NCBI GenBank assembly: GCA_023249935.1
Contig: JAHFBQ010000012.1
Location: forward strand, 1-13,198
Direction of reading: 5' to 3'
Source of the DNA: a bacterium
Lineage (GTDB): Bacteria; Babelota; Babeliae; Babelales; RVW-14
DNA length: 13,198 nt
Shown: positions 7,264-13,198 of the stretch, piece after piece
Layout of the letters: each line of letters opens with the position of its first letter
Position numbering within the stretch: the stretch's first letter is position 1
Made by a program: the position numbers and the translations under genes
Notes under the pieces: generated by a model
The model's input: the letters and a program-made list of their open reading frames with translations, nothing else
The model's database searches: none
What the model was told of the DNA's origin: nothing

Positions 7264-8352
7264 ATGCACCTCAATCTTGAGTTTTCGGTATTAAAAAAAA
7301 CTATAGGGTCTGCGGGCGAATTTTTGCCCGCAGACTTTCTTTTGAACCGTATAGCATCACTTGAACATGCTACATCTAAAGACATAGTTGTGGTTGTTGA
7401 TCGAGGTGATGCGGCGGTTTTTGATGCTATCTCGAATGACAAAATTATGCAGACCAAAGCTGCTTGTGTTTTGGCATCGTATGATGTGTTACCTGGACGT
7501 ACCTGTGTAGTTGAAGATCCTTTGACAGCCTATCAAATGCTCGTTGATCTTATGGTGACGCGTGATCATAAGGCATTTTTCCATGATGATCGCTATGCAC
7601 ATGCATTTGTCAGTAGAGATGCGCATGTGGAGCACGGGGTTGCTATAGCCCCTGGGGTTGTCGTTATGCCTGGCGCTCGTATAGGTAGTGGCAGTGTGCT
7701 GCATGCCCAGACTTATGTTGGTATTGATGCGGTCATTGGCAAACAAGTGGTTATGCACCCTGGTGCTAAGGTGTTAGATCGGTGCTTAGTTGGGGATCAT
7801 TCTATTTTGCATGCGGGGGCGATTGTAGGGTCTGATGGATTTGGGTATCAAGTTACGCAGCGTGGATTGCGCAAAATCCCCCAAATTGGCATTGTCCGCA
7901 TTGGCAAACATGTAGAGCTTGGTGCGAATGTAACCATTGATAGAGCGTCATTTGATGAAACGGTTATTGATGATGGTGCTAAGTTAGATAACTTAGTGAG
8001 CATTGCTCATAACGTTGTGGTGGGTAAGGGATGTGCGATTTTGCCACAAACGTGCTTAGGTGGTAGTGTACGAGTTGGATCAGGGACACTTATTGGTGCT
8101 CAAGTTGTAATACGCGATAATGTTGTCATAGGCAATCGAGTAAAGATTGTTTCAAAAAGTGGCATCATGGAAAATCTTGATGACGGTAAGGTAGTTGCTG
8201 GCGTGCCCGCGGTGTCTTTTACCGAATGGAAGCGAATACAGGTTGTCACAAGGCAGTTGCCGGCGTTGGTTCGGCAGGTGCAGCAAATGTTGCAGCGTCG
8301 ATCATGGTGGGATGTAGTAGTAATGAAAATTGCCGCATTAAAGGGACGGTGA
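7264..8352 (+). CDS. lpxD: UDP-3-O-acylglucosamine N-acyltransferase (LpxD)
   Basis: LpxD transfers a 3-hydroxyacyl chain from acyl carrier protein to the 2-amino group of UDP-3-O-acylglucosamine, the third step of lipid A synthesis, in the cytoplasm. The 362-residue protein has an N-terminal substrate-binding domain (residues about 1-115). A left-handed beta-helix of hexapeptide repeats follows (about 118-310, such as ARIGSGSVLHAQTYVGIDAVIG). The LpxD signature GSDGFGYQ...KIPQIGIVRIG is present, as is the catalytic histidine in SIAHNVVVG (His249, equivalent to E. coli His239). A C-terminal helix (about 320-360) would form the acyl carrier protein-binding end. It starts 2 nt after skp; AAGG is 10 nt upstream, a long spacing that suggests translational coupling. 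A terminator-like hairpin lies inside codons 15-24, see the entry at 7308. Confidence 0.95.
   Translation: MHLNLEFSVLKKTIGSAGEFLPADFLLNRIASLEHATSKDIVVVVDRGDAAVFDAISNDKIMQTKAACVLASYDVLPGRTCVVEDPLTAYQMLVDLMVTRDHKAFFHDDRYAHAFVSRDAHVEHGVAIAPGVVVMPGARIGSGSVLHAQTYVGIDAVIGKQVVMHPGAKVLDRCLVGDHSILHAGAIVGSDGFGYQVTQRGLRKIPQIGIVRIGKHVELGANVTIDRASFDETVIDDGAKLDNLVSIAHNVVVGKGCAILPQTCLGGSVRVGSGTLIGAQVVIRDNVVIGNRVKIVSKSGIMENLDDGKVVAGVPAVSFTEWKRIQVVTRQLPALVRQVQQMLQRRSWWDVVVMKIAALKGR
7308..7343 (+). terminator. Terminator-like hairpin inside the first codons of lpxD
   Basis: GTCTGCGGGC (7308-7317) and GCCCGCAGAC (7326-7335) are exact reverse complements around an 8-nt loop, and TTTCTTTT follows at once (7336-7343). 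Two G.U pairs and an A-T pair can lengthen the stem. An eight-A run (7293-7300) precedes it. It starts 44 nt after the lpxD ATG and 47 nt after the skp stop. It could therefore end part of the skp transcripts or attenuate lpxD when translation fails. The form is convincing; function is inferred. Confidence 0.65.
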
Positions 8353-8355
8353 GCT

Positions 8356-9345
8356 ATGGACAAGCAGCATGGAACAGTTGTTGTACAATTTAATGCGCCA
8401 CATCTTGGTGAGGCGTTGTCTCAGGCGTTGCAAGCGTCACTGATCTGTGCAAAAGTTGTTCGATTCGCAGATACAGAAAGTGATGTTCTGCTTGAGCAGT
8501 CGTTTCATGAGCTTGCTGGGAAAGAGGTGATTCTTGTTGCACAATTTGGAGCATCTTTTGCTGCGTGGTCTATTAATGATTTTTTGATGATGCTTTGCTT
8601 CTTGGCTAAACGTATCCGCGTCGCTGGTGCTTTGTCTTTACGATGTGTTTTACCGTATTTTCCCTATGCGCGGCAGGATATTGAAGCGGACCATGGTGGT
8701 ATAAGCTGTGCCAATATTTTGAGTGATATGCTTGGAGCTGCTGGTGTTGACCTCTTAATTACTTTTGATTTACATAACCCGCTTATTCGGACTCAAACAA
8801 GTTTGCCTATCGTCAATGTGTCATGTACTAATTTCTGGGCGGATGCTATAGAAAAATTTATGCAAGCTAAAGGCCGGCATAGGTATGTTCTTGTGGCGCC
8901 AGACAGAGGAGCTGTTGTGCAGGTGCAGGCGCTAGCGCAAAAACTTGGCATAGAAGCCTGTTTTGTAGCAAAGCGGCGTACTGAAATTAATCATGCGACA
9001 GCTATTTCGCTTTCAGGAGCTGTTGAGGGGCGCTATGCTCTTATCCTCGATGACATTATTGATACAGGGCGTACCGCGATAGGAGCTGCTGAGCTTATTT
9101 TGAGTCACGGTGCAACAGGTGTTAGCGCTTTTTTTACACATGCTGTGCTTTCATCAACCTCATTATCAGTGATGCAAAATGCTCCATTCGATGAAATTAA
9201 TGTGACAGACTCAATACACCGTACTTCTTTGAGTTATGACATTTTAAAATTTATTTCAATGACACCATTTATTATTGATAGTGTTTCAAAATTGGCTATA
9301 CAACAAGAAAATCTAGTACAGGCCGCGTATGAATCTCTCATATGA
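8356..9345 (+). CDS. prs: Ribose-phosphate pyrophosphokinase (PRPP synthetase)
   Basis: This enzyme makes PRPP from ribose 5-phosphate and ATP, feeding purine, pyrimidine, NAD, histidine and tryptophan synthesis. The 329-residue protein has both phosphoribosyltransferase-fold halves. The ATP-side motif is YARQD at 104-108, then ISCANILSDMLGAAGVD and FDLH. In the C-terminal half are VAPDRGAVVQ, the KRR of the flexible loop, and the PRPP-binding loop DDIIDTGRT at 232-240. It departs from typical class I enzymes: YARQD is followed by IEADH rather than the usual basic RK, and DLHNPLIRTQT replaces DLHAGQIQGFF. That suggests a divergent branch, possibly with altered allostery. Its start is 3 nt after the lpxD stop with AAGGGA upstream, and its end overlaps pth by 17 nt. 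Confidence 0.9.
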   Translation: MDKQHGTVVVQFNAPHLGEALSQALQASLICAKVVRFADTESDVLLEQSFHELAGKEVILVAQFGASFAAWSINDFLMMLCFLAKRIRVAGALSLRCVLPYFPYARQDIEADHGGISCANILSDMLGAAGVDLLITFDLHNPLIRTQTSLPIVNVSCTNFWADAIEKFMQAKGRHRYVLVAPDRGAVVQVQALAQKLGIEACFVAKRRTEINHATAISLSGAVEGRYALILDDIIDTGRTAIGAAELILSHGATGVSAFFTHAVLSSTSLSVMQNAPFDEINVTDSIHRTSLSYDILKFISMTPFIIDSVSKLAIQQENLVQAAYESLI

Positions 9346-9868
9346 CAAAAACAACATCAGAGCAATTATCGGGCTTGGTAATCCTGGAAGCAAATATTAT
9401 AAGACGCGTCACAGCATAGGTTTTAGAGTTGTTGATGCGCTTGTTGAACAGCATGGTGGTCCGTGGCATGAAACGACGAAGATGACCTATGTGACATTGA
9501 ATGATTTTGCTTCTCATCCAGTATATGTTATTAAGCCGCTTACTTTTATGAATACCTCGGGAGAGGTTTTGCCATGGTTAACGAAAAAGGGCATTAAAGG
9601 TGATCAGATTATAGTTGTGCATGATGAACTCGAAAAACCATTTGGCTCTAATCTGATAAAATTTGGCGGTAGTGCCAAGGGGCATAATGGTCTACGCTCC
9701 ATTATAGGGATAATTGGCATGGATTTCTGGCGACTTCGCTTTGGGATTGGGCGTCCACAGGGTGAAACATTAGTAGGTGACTTTGTATTGCAACCTTTCA
9801 ATCAGCAAGAAGAAGAGTTATTGATTACCTTAATACCACAGGCGTGTAAGCTTTTAGCATCGAATTAA
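9329..9868 (+). CDS. pth: Peptidyl-tRNA hydrolase
   Basis: Pth cleaves peptidyl-tRNA released from stalled ribosomes and is essential in most bacteria. The 179-residue protein carries the complete active site. It has GLGNPG with Asn18, TRHSIG with the catalytic His28 (E. coli His20), TFMNTSG with Asn75 (E. coli Asn68), HDELEKPFG with Asp99 (E. coli Asp93), and KGHNGLRSI with Asn120 (E. coli Asn114). Length is slightly under the usual 185-200 residues; the C-terminal lid is short. The ATG at 9329 lies inside the end of prs, a 17-nt overlap in another frame that implies translational coupling. CAGG stands 6 nt before the start. The prs-pth neighbourhood is common in bacteria. Confidence 0.97.
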   Translation: MNLSYDKNNIRAIIGLGNPGSKYYKTRHSIGFRVVDALVEQHGGPWHETTKMTYVTLNDFASHPVYVIKPLTFMNTSGEVLPWLTKKGIKGDQIIVVHDELEKPFGSNLIKFGGSAKGHNGLRSIIGIIGMDFWRLRFGIGRPQGETLVGDFVLQPFNQQEEELLITLIPQACKLLASN

Positions 9869-10003
9869 AGCAATTTATTGGGGCGGCGTATATTTTTTTA
9901 AAGTTTTTGGTATAGTTAGAGGGCTTTTTTCAGCTAAAAACATTTTTGTGCTGGAACTAGTCTGGTTCGTATTATTCAACGTAAATCATTGAAAGGTCTG
10001 CTT
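9869..10003 (+). promoter_or_regulatory. Spacer between pth and efp with a lone -10-like element
   Basis: I see no convincing intrinsic terminator after pth. TATAGT (9911-9916, followed by TAG) matches the -10 consensus in five of six positions, but no good -35 lies 16-18 nt before it. An imperfect stem CAGC-t-AAAAA / TTTTT-gt-GCTG spans about 9931-9953 without a T-run after it. efp may have its own promoter here or be read through from pth. Confidence 0.25.
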
Positions 10004-10567
10004 GTGTTGCTTCCATCTGATTTTCGCAAAGGCTCAACAAAAATTCTGTGGAACAATGAACCCTGGTTGATTATCGATTATCAATCGGTTAAGCCGGGTA
10101 AGGGCGGTACCTATATGCGTACCAAAATGAAAAATTTGATTACTGGGCGTATGCTTGAAGAAACGTTTCGTTCGGCAGAAAAGCTTGAAGAAGCTGATTT
10201 AGAATATTTCCAAGTACAGTTTCTTTATGCCGATGAGTTTTATCACTTCATGGATCAGGCAAACTTTGAACAGATTGATTTTAATAAAGATCAAATCGAG
10301 ACGGTTATCCCTTATCTCAAAGAGGGGATTATCTATAACATTATCAAATTCCAAGGCAAGCCTATTTCAGTAGAACCACCTATCTTTATGGAATTAAAGG
10401 TAGTTGATACACCGCCTGGAGTTCGTGGCGATACTGCTCAAGGTGGCAGTAAGCAGGCAAAGCTTGAGACCGGCTTGGTTGTTAGCGTGCCGCTTTTTGT
10501 TAATGAAGGTGAGCTGCTTAAAATTGATACACGTGAGAACAAGTATATTGAGCGTGTTGATAAATAA
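10004..10567 (+). CDS. efp: Translation elongation factor P
   Basis: EF-P binds between the P and E sites and relieves ribosomes stalled at consecutive prolines. The protein shows the N-terminal KOW-like domain (SDFRKGSTKILWNNEPW), the tip loop KPGKGGTY with Lys33 aligned to modifiable Lys34 of E. coli, and RTKMKNLITGRMLEETFRSAEK. Two OB domains follow, ending with TGLVVSVPLFVNEGELLKIDTRENKYIERV. I place the start at the GTG at 10004, giving 187 residues, because AAAGG (9992-9996) lies 7 nt before it and the product then begins just before SDFRKG as in other EF-Ps. A TTG at 9989 would add five residues without a good ribosome site. Whether Lys33 is modified, and how, cannot be seen here. It overlaps nusB by one base. 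Confidence 0.97.
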   Translation: MLLPSDFRKGSTKILWNNEPWLIIDYQSVKPGKGGTYMRTKMKNLITGRMLEETFRSAEKLEEADLEYFQVQFLYADEFYHFMDQANFEQIDFNKDQIETVIPYLKEGIIYNIIKFQGKPISVEPPIFMELKVVDTPPGVRGDTAQGGSKQAKLETGLVVSVPLFVNEGELLKIDTRENKYIERVDK

Positions 10568-11196
10568 TGGCTATAACTGGAATATCTATGTTTGACGCTA
10601 AGGACACCAAGCCAGAGCTGGTTGCGTTAAATACAAAAATTGATGATTCAATCGTTACAAAAATAGAAGCATTGAACGAAGCGCCGATTGATGCTGAGCT
10701 TGATGCTGCATTGACGGATACTATTGAGGGCAGCGAACCATTTGATGAGGACTTTCTTTTTACTCTCAAGCCAGACTCGCGTCGCAATGAACGGATCATA
10801 TCTTTTTGTATGATTTATGCAGCAGATAGGTTTGAGTATACCGTTGGGCTTGAAGGGCTCATGCAGAATTTGCGTGACTCATATTCGCTTGAGGTGTCGC
10901 ATAACACTTTCATTACGACGTTAGTGGGCGGTGTTCTAGTGAACTATCAGCAGCTTGATGAACAAGTAAAGCCTTTTTTGAAAAATTGGAAATTGGAACG
11001 TCTTGGTTGTTGTACACGCCTTATCTTACGCATGGCTCTTTGGGAGTTGCGACAAGAGGGAGCCATTCCGTCTATCATTCTTAATGAAGCAATAGAGCTT
11101 GCAAAATTATTTGCTGAACGAGATGCCTATAAGTTTGTTAATGGCATTCTTGATGAGGTAGTTAAAAATGTGCCTGCAGGTATACAGCAAGCATAA
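10567..11196 (+). CDS. nusB: Transcription antitermination factor NusB with a long acidic N-terminal extension
   Basis: NusB binds boxA RNA with NusE (S10) and keeps RNA polymerase processive in rRNA operons. The NusB fold occupies residues about 71-202. It starts SRRNERIISFCMIYAAD, and the C-terminal half has the family hallmarks WKLERLGCCTRLILRMALWELR, ILNEAIELAKLFAE and KFVNGILDEVVK. At 209 residues it is longer than the usual 130-160. The excess is an N-terminal segment of about 70 residues, poor in motifs and rich in Asp/Glu. The ATG at 10567 overlaps the efp stop (ATAATG), suggesting coupling. A second ATG at 10588 would remove only 7 residues and would not explain the extension. The extension may be disordered or bind a partner. 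Confidence 0.93.
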   Translation: MAITGISMFDAKDTKPELVALNTKIDDSIVTKIEALNEAPIDAELDAALTDTIEGSEPFDEDFLFTLKPDSRRNERIISFCMIYAADRFEYTVGLEGLMQNLRDSYSLEVSHNTFITTLVGGVLVNYQQLDEQVKPFLKNWKLERLGCCTRLILRMALWELRQEGAIPSIILNEAIELAKLFAERDAYKFVNGILDEVVKNVPAGIQQA

Positions 11197-11229
11197 AAAT
11201 AAAAAAGGGATTTGCTGAGAGGGAGAGTA

Positions 11230-12132
11230 ATGAGTGATCGATATAATTGGGTGCGCACTGTTGAAAACAACAGTGCGCCTCTTTTTTTTCTACTTGGTCC
11301 ATGTGCGATAGAAAATGAGCAGCATACACTTATGCTTGCGGAGTATCTTGCCAAATTGTCTGATGATTTGGGGGTCAAGGTTATTTTTAAAGCTTCCTAT
11401 GATAAAGCAAATCGTACGTCACTGGGTAATTATCGCAGTGTTGGTATGGATGAGGGCTTGAAAATTCTGGCTCGTGTGCGTAGTGAATTTGAGTTGCCTG
11501 TTGTTACCGATATTCATGAGAGCTGGCAGGCAGAGCCAGCGGCAGCAGTGGTTGATGTTGTGCAAATTCCCGCGTTTTTATGTCGTCAAACCGATTTGCT
11601 CGTAGCAGCTGGTAAAACAGACAAGGTTGTTTTTATTAAAAAAGCTCAGTTCATGCGGGCAGAAAAAATGCAAGGTGCTGTTGAGAAGGTGACATCTACC
11701 GGTAATAAAAAAGTCTGGCTGGGGGAACGTGGAAATTCTTTTGGTTATACAGATTTGGTTGTCGACATGTGCTCTTTCCCTAGGATGAAAGCATTGGGTT
11801 GCCCTGTGCTTTTCGATGTAACGCATTCAGTACAAAAGCCAGGAGAACTTGGTCCGTCAACGGGCGGTGACCGGCGATTTGTTGGTGCATTGGCAGCAGC
11901 GGGCGTGACACAGCGCATTGCTGGCATGTTCATGGAAGTTCATGAAAATCCGGATAAAGCGCTTTCTGATGGACCAAACTCTGTCCGATTAAGTCAGTTG
12001 TCGGATCTTGTGAAATACCTGCGAGATCTTGATGCGTTTGTTAAAGCACAACCTGTTGTCGATTTGAGTGATCAAAGTTCAATGATTATGCCTTCTAAAT
12101 TGTCAGGACAGTTAAATCAGGTGGTCCAATAA
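11230..12132 (+). CDS. kdsA: 3-deoxy-D-manno-octulosonate 8-phosphate synthase (KdsA)
   Basis: KdsA condenses phosphoenolpyruvate with arabinose 5-phosphate to Kdo 8-phosphate, the precursor of the LPS inner-core sugar Kdo. The 300-residue protein contains LLGPCAIEN, FKASYDKANRTS, VTDIHE, the VVDVVQIPAFLCRQTDLL strand, FIKKAQFM, ERGNSFGYTDLVVDM, FDVTHSVQ, FMEVHENP and LSDGPNS. KANRTS and the PAFLCRQTDL block mark it as KdsA rather than DAHP synthase. Cys25 in GPCAIE, with the His, Glu and Asp of the later motifs, is the metal-ligand set of metal-dependent KdsAs; non-metal enzymes such as E. coli have Asn there. The ATG at 11230 is preferred: GAGGGAG (11219-11225) precedes it; a TTG at 11212 in frame has no such site. 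A terminator-like hairpin lies in codons 8-17. The stop is 2 nt from the convergent idi stop. Confidence 0.96.
   Translation: MSDRYNWVRTVENNSAPLFFLLGPCAIENEQHTLMLAEYLAKLSDDLGVKVIFKASYDKANRTSLGNYRSVGMDEGLKILARVRSEFELPVVTDIHESWQAEPAAAVVDVVQIPAFLCRQTDLLVAAGKTDKVVFIKKAQFMRAEKMQGAVEKVTSTGNKKVWLGERGNSFGYTDLVVDMCSFPRMKALGCPVLFDVTHSVQKPGELGPSTGGDRRFVGALAAAGVTQRIAGMFMEVHENPDKALSDGPNSVRLSQLSDLVKYLRDLDAFVKAQPVVDLSDQSSMIMPSKLSGQLNQVVQ
11253..11289 (+). terminator. Terminator-like hairpin inside the first codons of kdsA
   Basis: GCGCACTGTTG (11253-11263) and CAACAGTGCGC (11268-11278) are exact reverse complements around AAAA. After CTC comes a run of eight T (11282-11289). It begins 23 nt into the kdsA frame and 57 nt after the nusB stop. 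The stem (7 G/C of 11) and T-run have intrinsic-terminator form; the 3-nt gap before the T-run is slightly longer than ideal. It could terminate nusB transcripts in part or attenuate kdsA. Confidence 0.7.
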
Positions 12133-12134
12133 GA

Positions 12135-12683
12135 TTAGTATCCTGTTGTGAATGTTGCGTAAGATTGTTTTACCGAATCAAAACAGGTTTTAAGCCAGTA
12201 GGTATATTTTGCTGGGTTCTTTTGTATGTCATGTTCAAGAGCATCAAGAGTAATCCAGCTATAACTTTGAGCTTCATCGGGATTGAGTATGGGTTCTCCA
12301 TCAAAGCGGCCAAAAAAGACATGATCAAATTCATGCTCAAAAAGATTGTCTGACGGAAAATGAGCTTTGTAGATGAAGCTGAACATGTGTTGCAGCGGGC
12401 AAGTAAAGCCCATCTCTTCTTGCAGTCTGCGATGTGCGGCGACCAGCGTATCTTCTCCGGGACGCGGATGACTGCAGCAGGTGTTGGTCCATAGATTACT
12501 TGTATGGTATTTATTGGCGGTACGCTGTTGAAGTATGAGTTCGCCTTTGCTGTTGAAGATAAAAACTGAGAATGCTCGGTGTAGTTTGCCTTGACGATGA
12601 GCGGCCAATTTTTCTTCTGTACCGATTGGTTGATCGTGTTCATCAACAAGAACGACGTGTTCGGTAATTATTTTATTGTTCAT
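12135..12683 (-). CDS. idi: Isopentenyl-diphosphate delta-isomerase, type I (Nudix)
   Basis: Idi interconverts IPP and DMAPP, the two building blocks of isoprenoids, in the cytoplasm. The 182-residue protein begins EHVVLVDEHDQPIGTEEK and has the type I landmarks: LHRAFSVFIFN, LILQQR, WTNTCCSHPRPGE with Cys70 matching the catalytic Cys67 of E. coli, the Nudix-like RRLQEEMGF, and EHEFDH with Glu116/Glu118 matching the metal-binding catalytic glutamates. The frame is open for a further 94 codons upstream, but the ATG at 12683 has GAAGGT 7 nt before it and gives the family length, and the upstream part runs over the terminator into ndk. No separate promoter is obvious between the terminator and this gene. 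It is convergent with kdsA with only 2 nt between stops, so no terminator fits between them. Confidence 0.95.
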   Translation of the reverse strand: MNNKIITEHVVLVDEHDQPIGTEEKLAAHRQGKLHRAFSVFIFNSKGELILQQRTANKYHTSNLWTNTCCSHPRPGEDTLVAAHRRLQEEMGFTCPLQHMFSFIYKAHFPSDNLFEHEFDHVFFGRFDGEPILNPDEAQSYSWITLDALEHDIQKNPAKYTYWLKTCFDSVKQSYATFTTGY

Positions 12684-12713
12684 AATTTTTACCTTCAGAA
12701 AAAATTGATAAAA

Positions 12714-12751
12714 AAATAGCGGGGTTAGTTTTAAAACTAACCCCGCTATTT
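12714..12751 (-). terminator. Perfect 19-bp palindromic terminator after ndk
   Basis: The arm AAATAGCGGGGTTAGTTTT (12714-12732) is followed directly by its exact reverse complement (12733-12751). On the minus strand the stem runs into a seven-T tract (12716-12710), giving a textbook intrinsic terminator 11 nt after the ndk stop. On the plus strand the following sequence has only short T-runs. It separates ndk from idi. Confidence 0.9.
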
Positions 12752-12762
12752 CTAGCTTTTGC

Positions 12763-13176
12763 TTAGACCAATTCAGCTGCTGCGAAGAAAAATGAAATCT
12801 CTTCTGCGGCTGTTTCAGGAGCGTCTGAGCCGTGAGCAGCGTTTTCACCGATGCTTTTGGCGTAGAGTTTTCTGATAGTATTTGCTTCTGCTTGAGCAGG
12901 ATTTGTTGCGCCCATGAGGTCGCGCCAAGCCTTAACTGCATTGTCTTTTTCAAGAACCATTGCAACTACTGGGCCCGACGACAAAAACTCTGTGAGTTCA
13001 CCAAAGAACGGGCGAGCTTTGTGTACGGCATAAAAAGCCTGCGCTTGAGCAAGACTCACGCGGATTCTTTTCATACCAGCAATCTTAAAGCCTTCAGTTT
13101 CAATCCGAGCAATGATGTTGCCGGCATTGCCAGCTTTCACTGCATCAGGTTTGATCATTGCATAAGTACGTTCCAT
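12763..13176 (-). CDS. ndk: Nucleoside diphosphate kinase
   Basis: Ndk moves the terminal phosphate between nucleoside di- and triphosphates through a phosphohistidine and balances NTP and dNTP pools. The 137-residue protein starts with ERTYAMIKPDAVKAG and has the GFKIAGMK strand, RPFFGELTEFLSSGPVVAMVLE, the GATNPAQA loop, and the active-site block ENAAHGSDAPETAAEEISFFF with catalytic His115. Length is near the usual 140. One departure is NTIRKLYA where most family members have GTIR followed by (A/G)DFA. AGGG (13186-13183) lies 6 nt before the ATG at 13176. The promoter lies beyond the window. Confidence 0.97.
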   Translation of the reverse strand: MERTYAMIKPDAVKAGNAGNIIARIETEGFKIAGMKRIRVSLAQAQAFYAVHKARPFFGELTEFLSSGPVVAMVLEKDNAVKAWRDLMGATNPAQAEANTIRKLYAKSIGENAAHGSDAPETAAEEISFFFAAAELV

Positions 13177-13198
13177 TATGTGCCCTATCTTTACGAGT

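Noticed and set aside
10065..10090. Tandem GATTATC and partial dyad inside efp
   Set aside because: The symmetry is short (5 bp), has no T-run and encodes conserved efp sequence; probably chance.
11212..11229. Upstream TTG start for kdsA
   Set aside because: No ribosome site precedes it, whereas GAGGGAG sits ideally before the ATG at 11230.
12170..12649. A 159-codon minus-strand frame overlapping idi
   Set aside because: It is a shadow frame of idi, without its own ribosome site or recognisable motif.
12684..12713. Promoter for idi just after the ndk terminator
   Set aside because: TATCAA (12710-12705) could be a -10, but the matching -35 position falls in the middle of the terminator stem and fits poorly. 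Read-through from ndk is at least as likely.
12684..12965. N-terminal extension of idi by 94 codons
   Set aside because: It would cross the ndk terminator and run into ndk in another frame. The internal ATG at 12683 has a ribosome site and gives the family length.
1..13198. CRISPR arrays, tRNA or rRNA genes, insertion sequences
   Set aside because: I saw no regularly spaced repeats, no cloverleaf or rRNA sequence and no transposase motif in any frame.

Overview
The window looks like a chromosomal piece from a Gram-negative, probably host-associated bacterium of moderate G+C content. Lipid A (lpxD) and Kdo (kdsA) genes plus a Skp/OmpH chaperone show an LPS-bearing outer membrane. A very large exported protein made of eukaryote-like modules (tectonin-type propeller repeats and two FAMeT-like domains) points to life in or on a eukaryotic host. 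My best guess is an intracellular protist symbiont such as Candidatus Dependentiae (TM6/Babeliae). That is inference from gene content only; no marker gene here fixes the phylum.

Layout. (1) Bases 1-3472, minus strand: one uninterrupted frame of 1157 codons, open at the left edge, encoding an exported multidomain protein. (2) Bases 3473-3708: a divergent intergenic region with promoter candidates on both strands and three inverted repeats. (3) Bases 3709-4848, plus strand: an exported protein of unknown function, closed by a strong intrinsic terminator. (4) Bases 4849-4996: a REP-like palindrome next to the start of a HerA/DUF87 hexameric ATPase gene (4997-6601). (5) Bases 6692-9868: a tight run skp/ompH - lpxD - prs - pth, with gaps of 2 and 3 bases and then a 17-base overlap. 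(6) Bases 10004-12132: efp - nusB - kdsA, with efp/nusB coupled by a 1-base overlap. (7) Minus strand, convergent with kdsA: idi (12135-12683) and ndk (12763-13176), separated by a perfect palindromic terminator.

How the genes fit together. Regions 5 and 6 are housekeeping: envelope biogenesis (periplasmic chaperone, lipid A acylation, Kdo synthesis), PRPP supply, peptidyl-tRNA recycling, polyproline translation (EF-P) and rRNA antitermination (NusB). Region 1 and its divergent neighbour are the accessory, probably host-facing part.

The two observations I would follow first are the large exported protein, and the terminator-like hairpins with T-tracts that lie inside the first codons of both LPS genes, lpxD and kdsA. 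In each case the hairpin also sits about 50 bases after the stop codon of the upstream gene.
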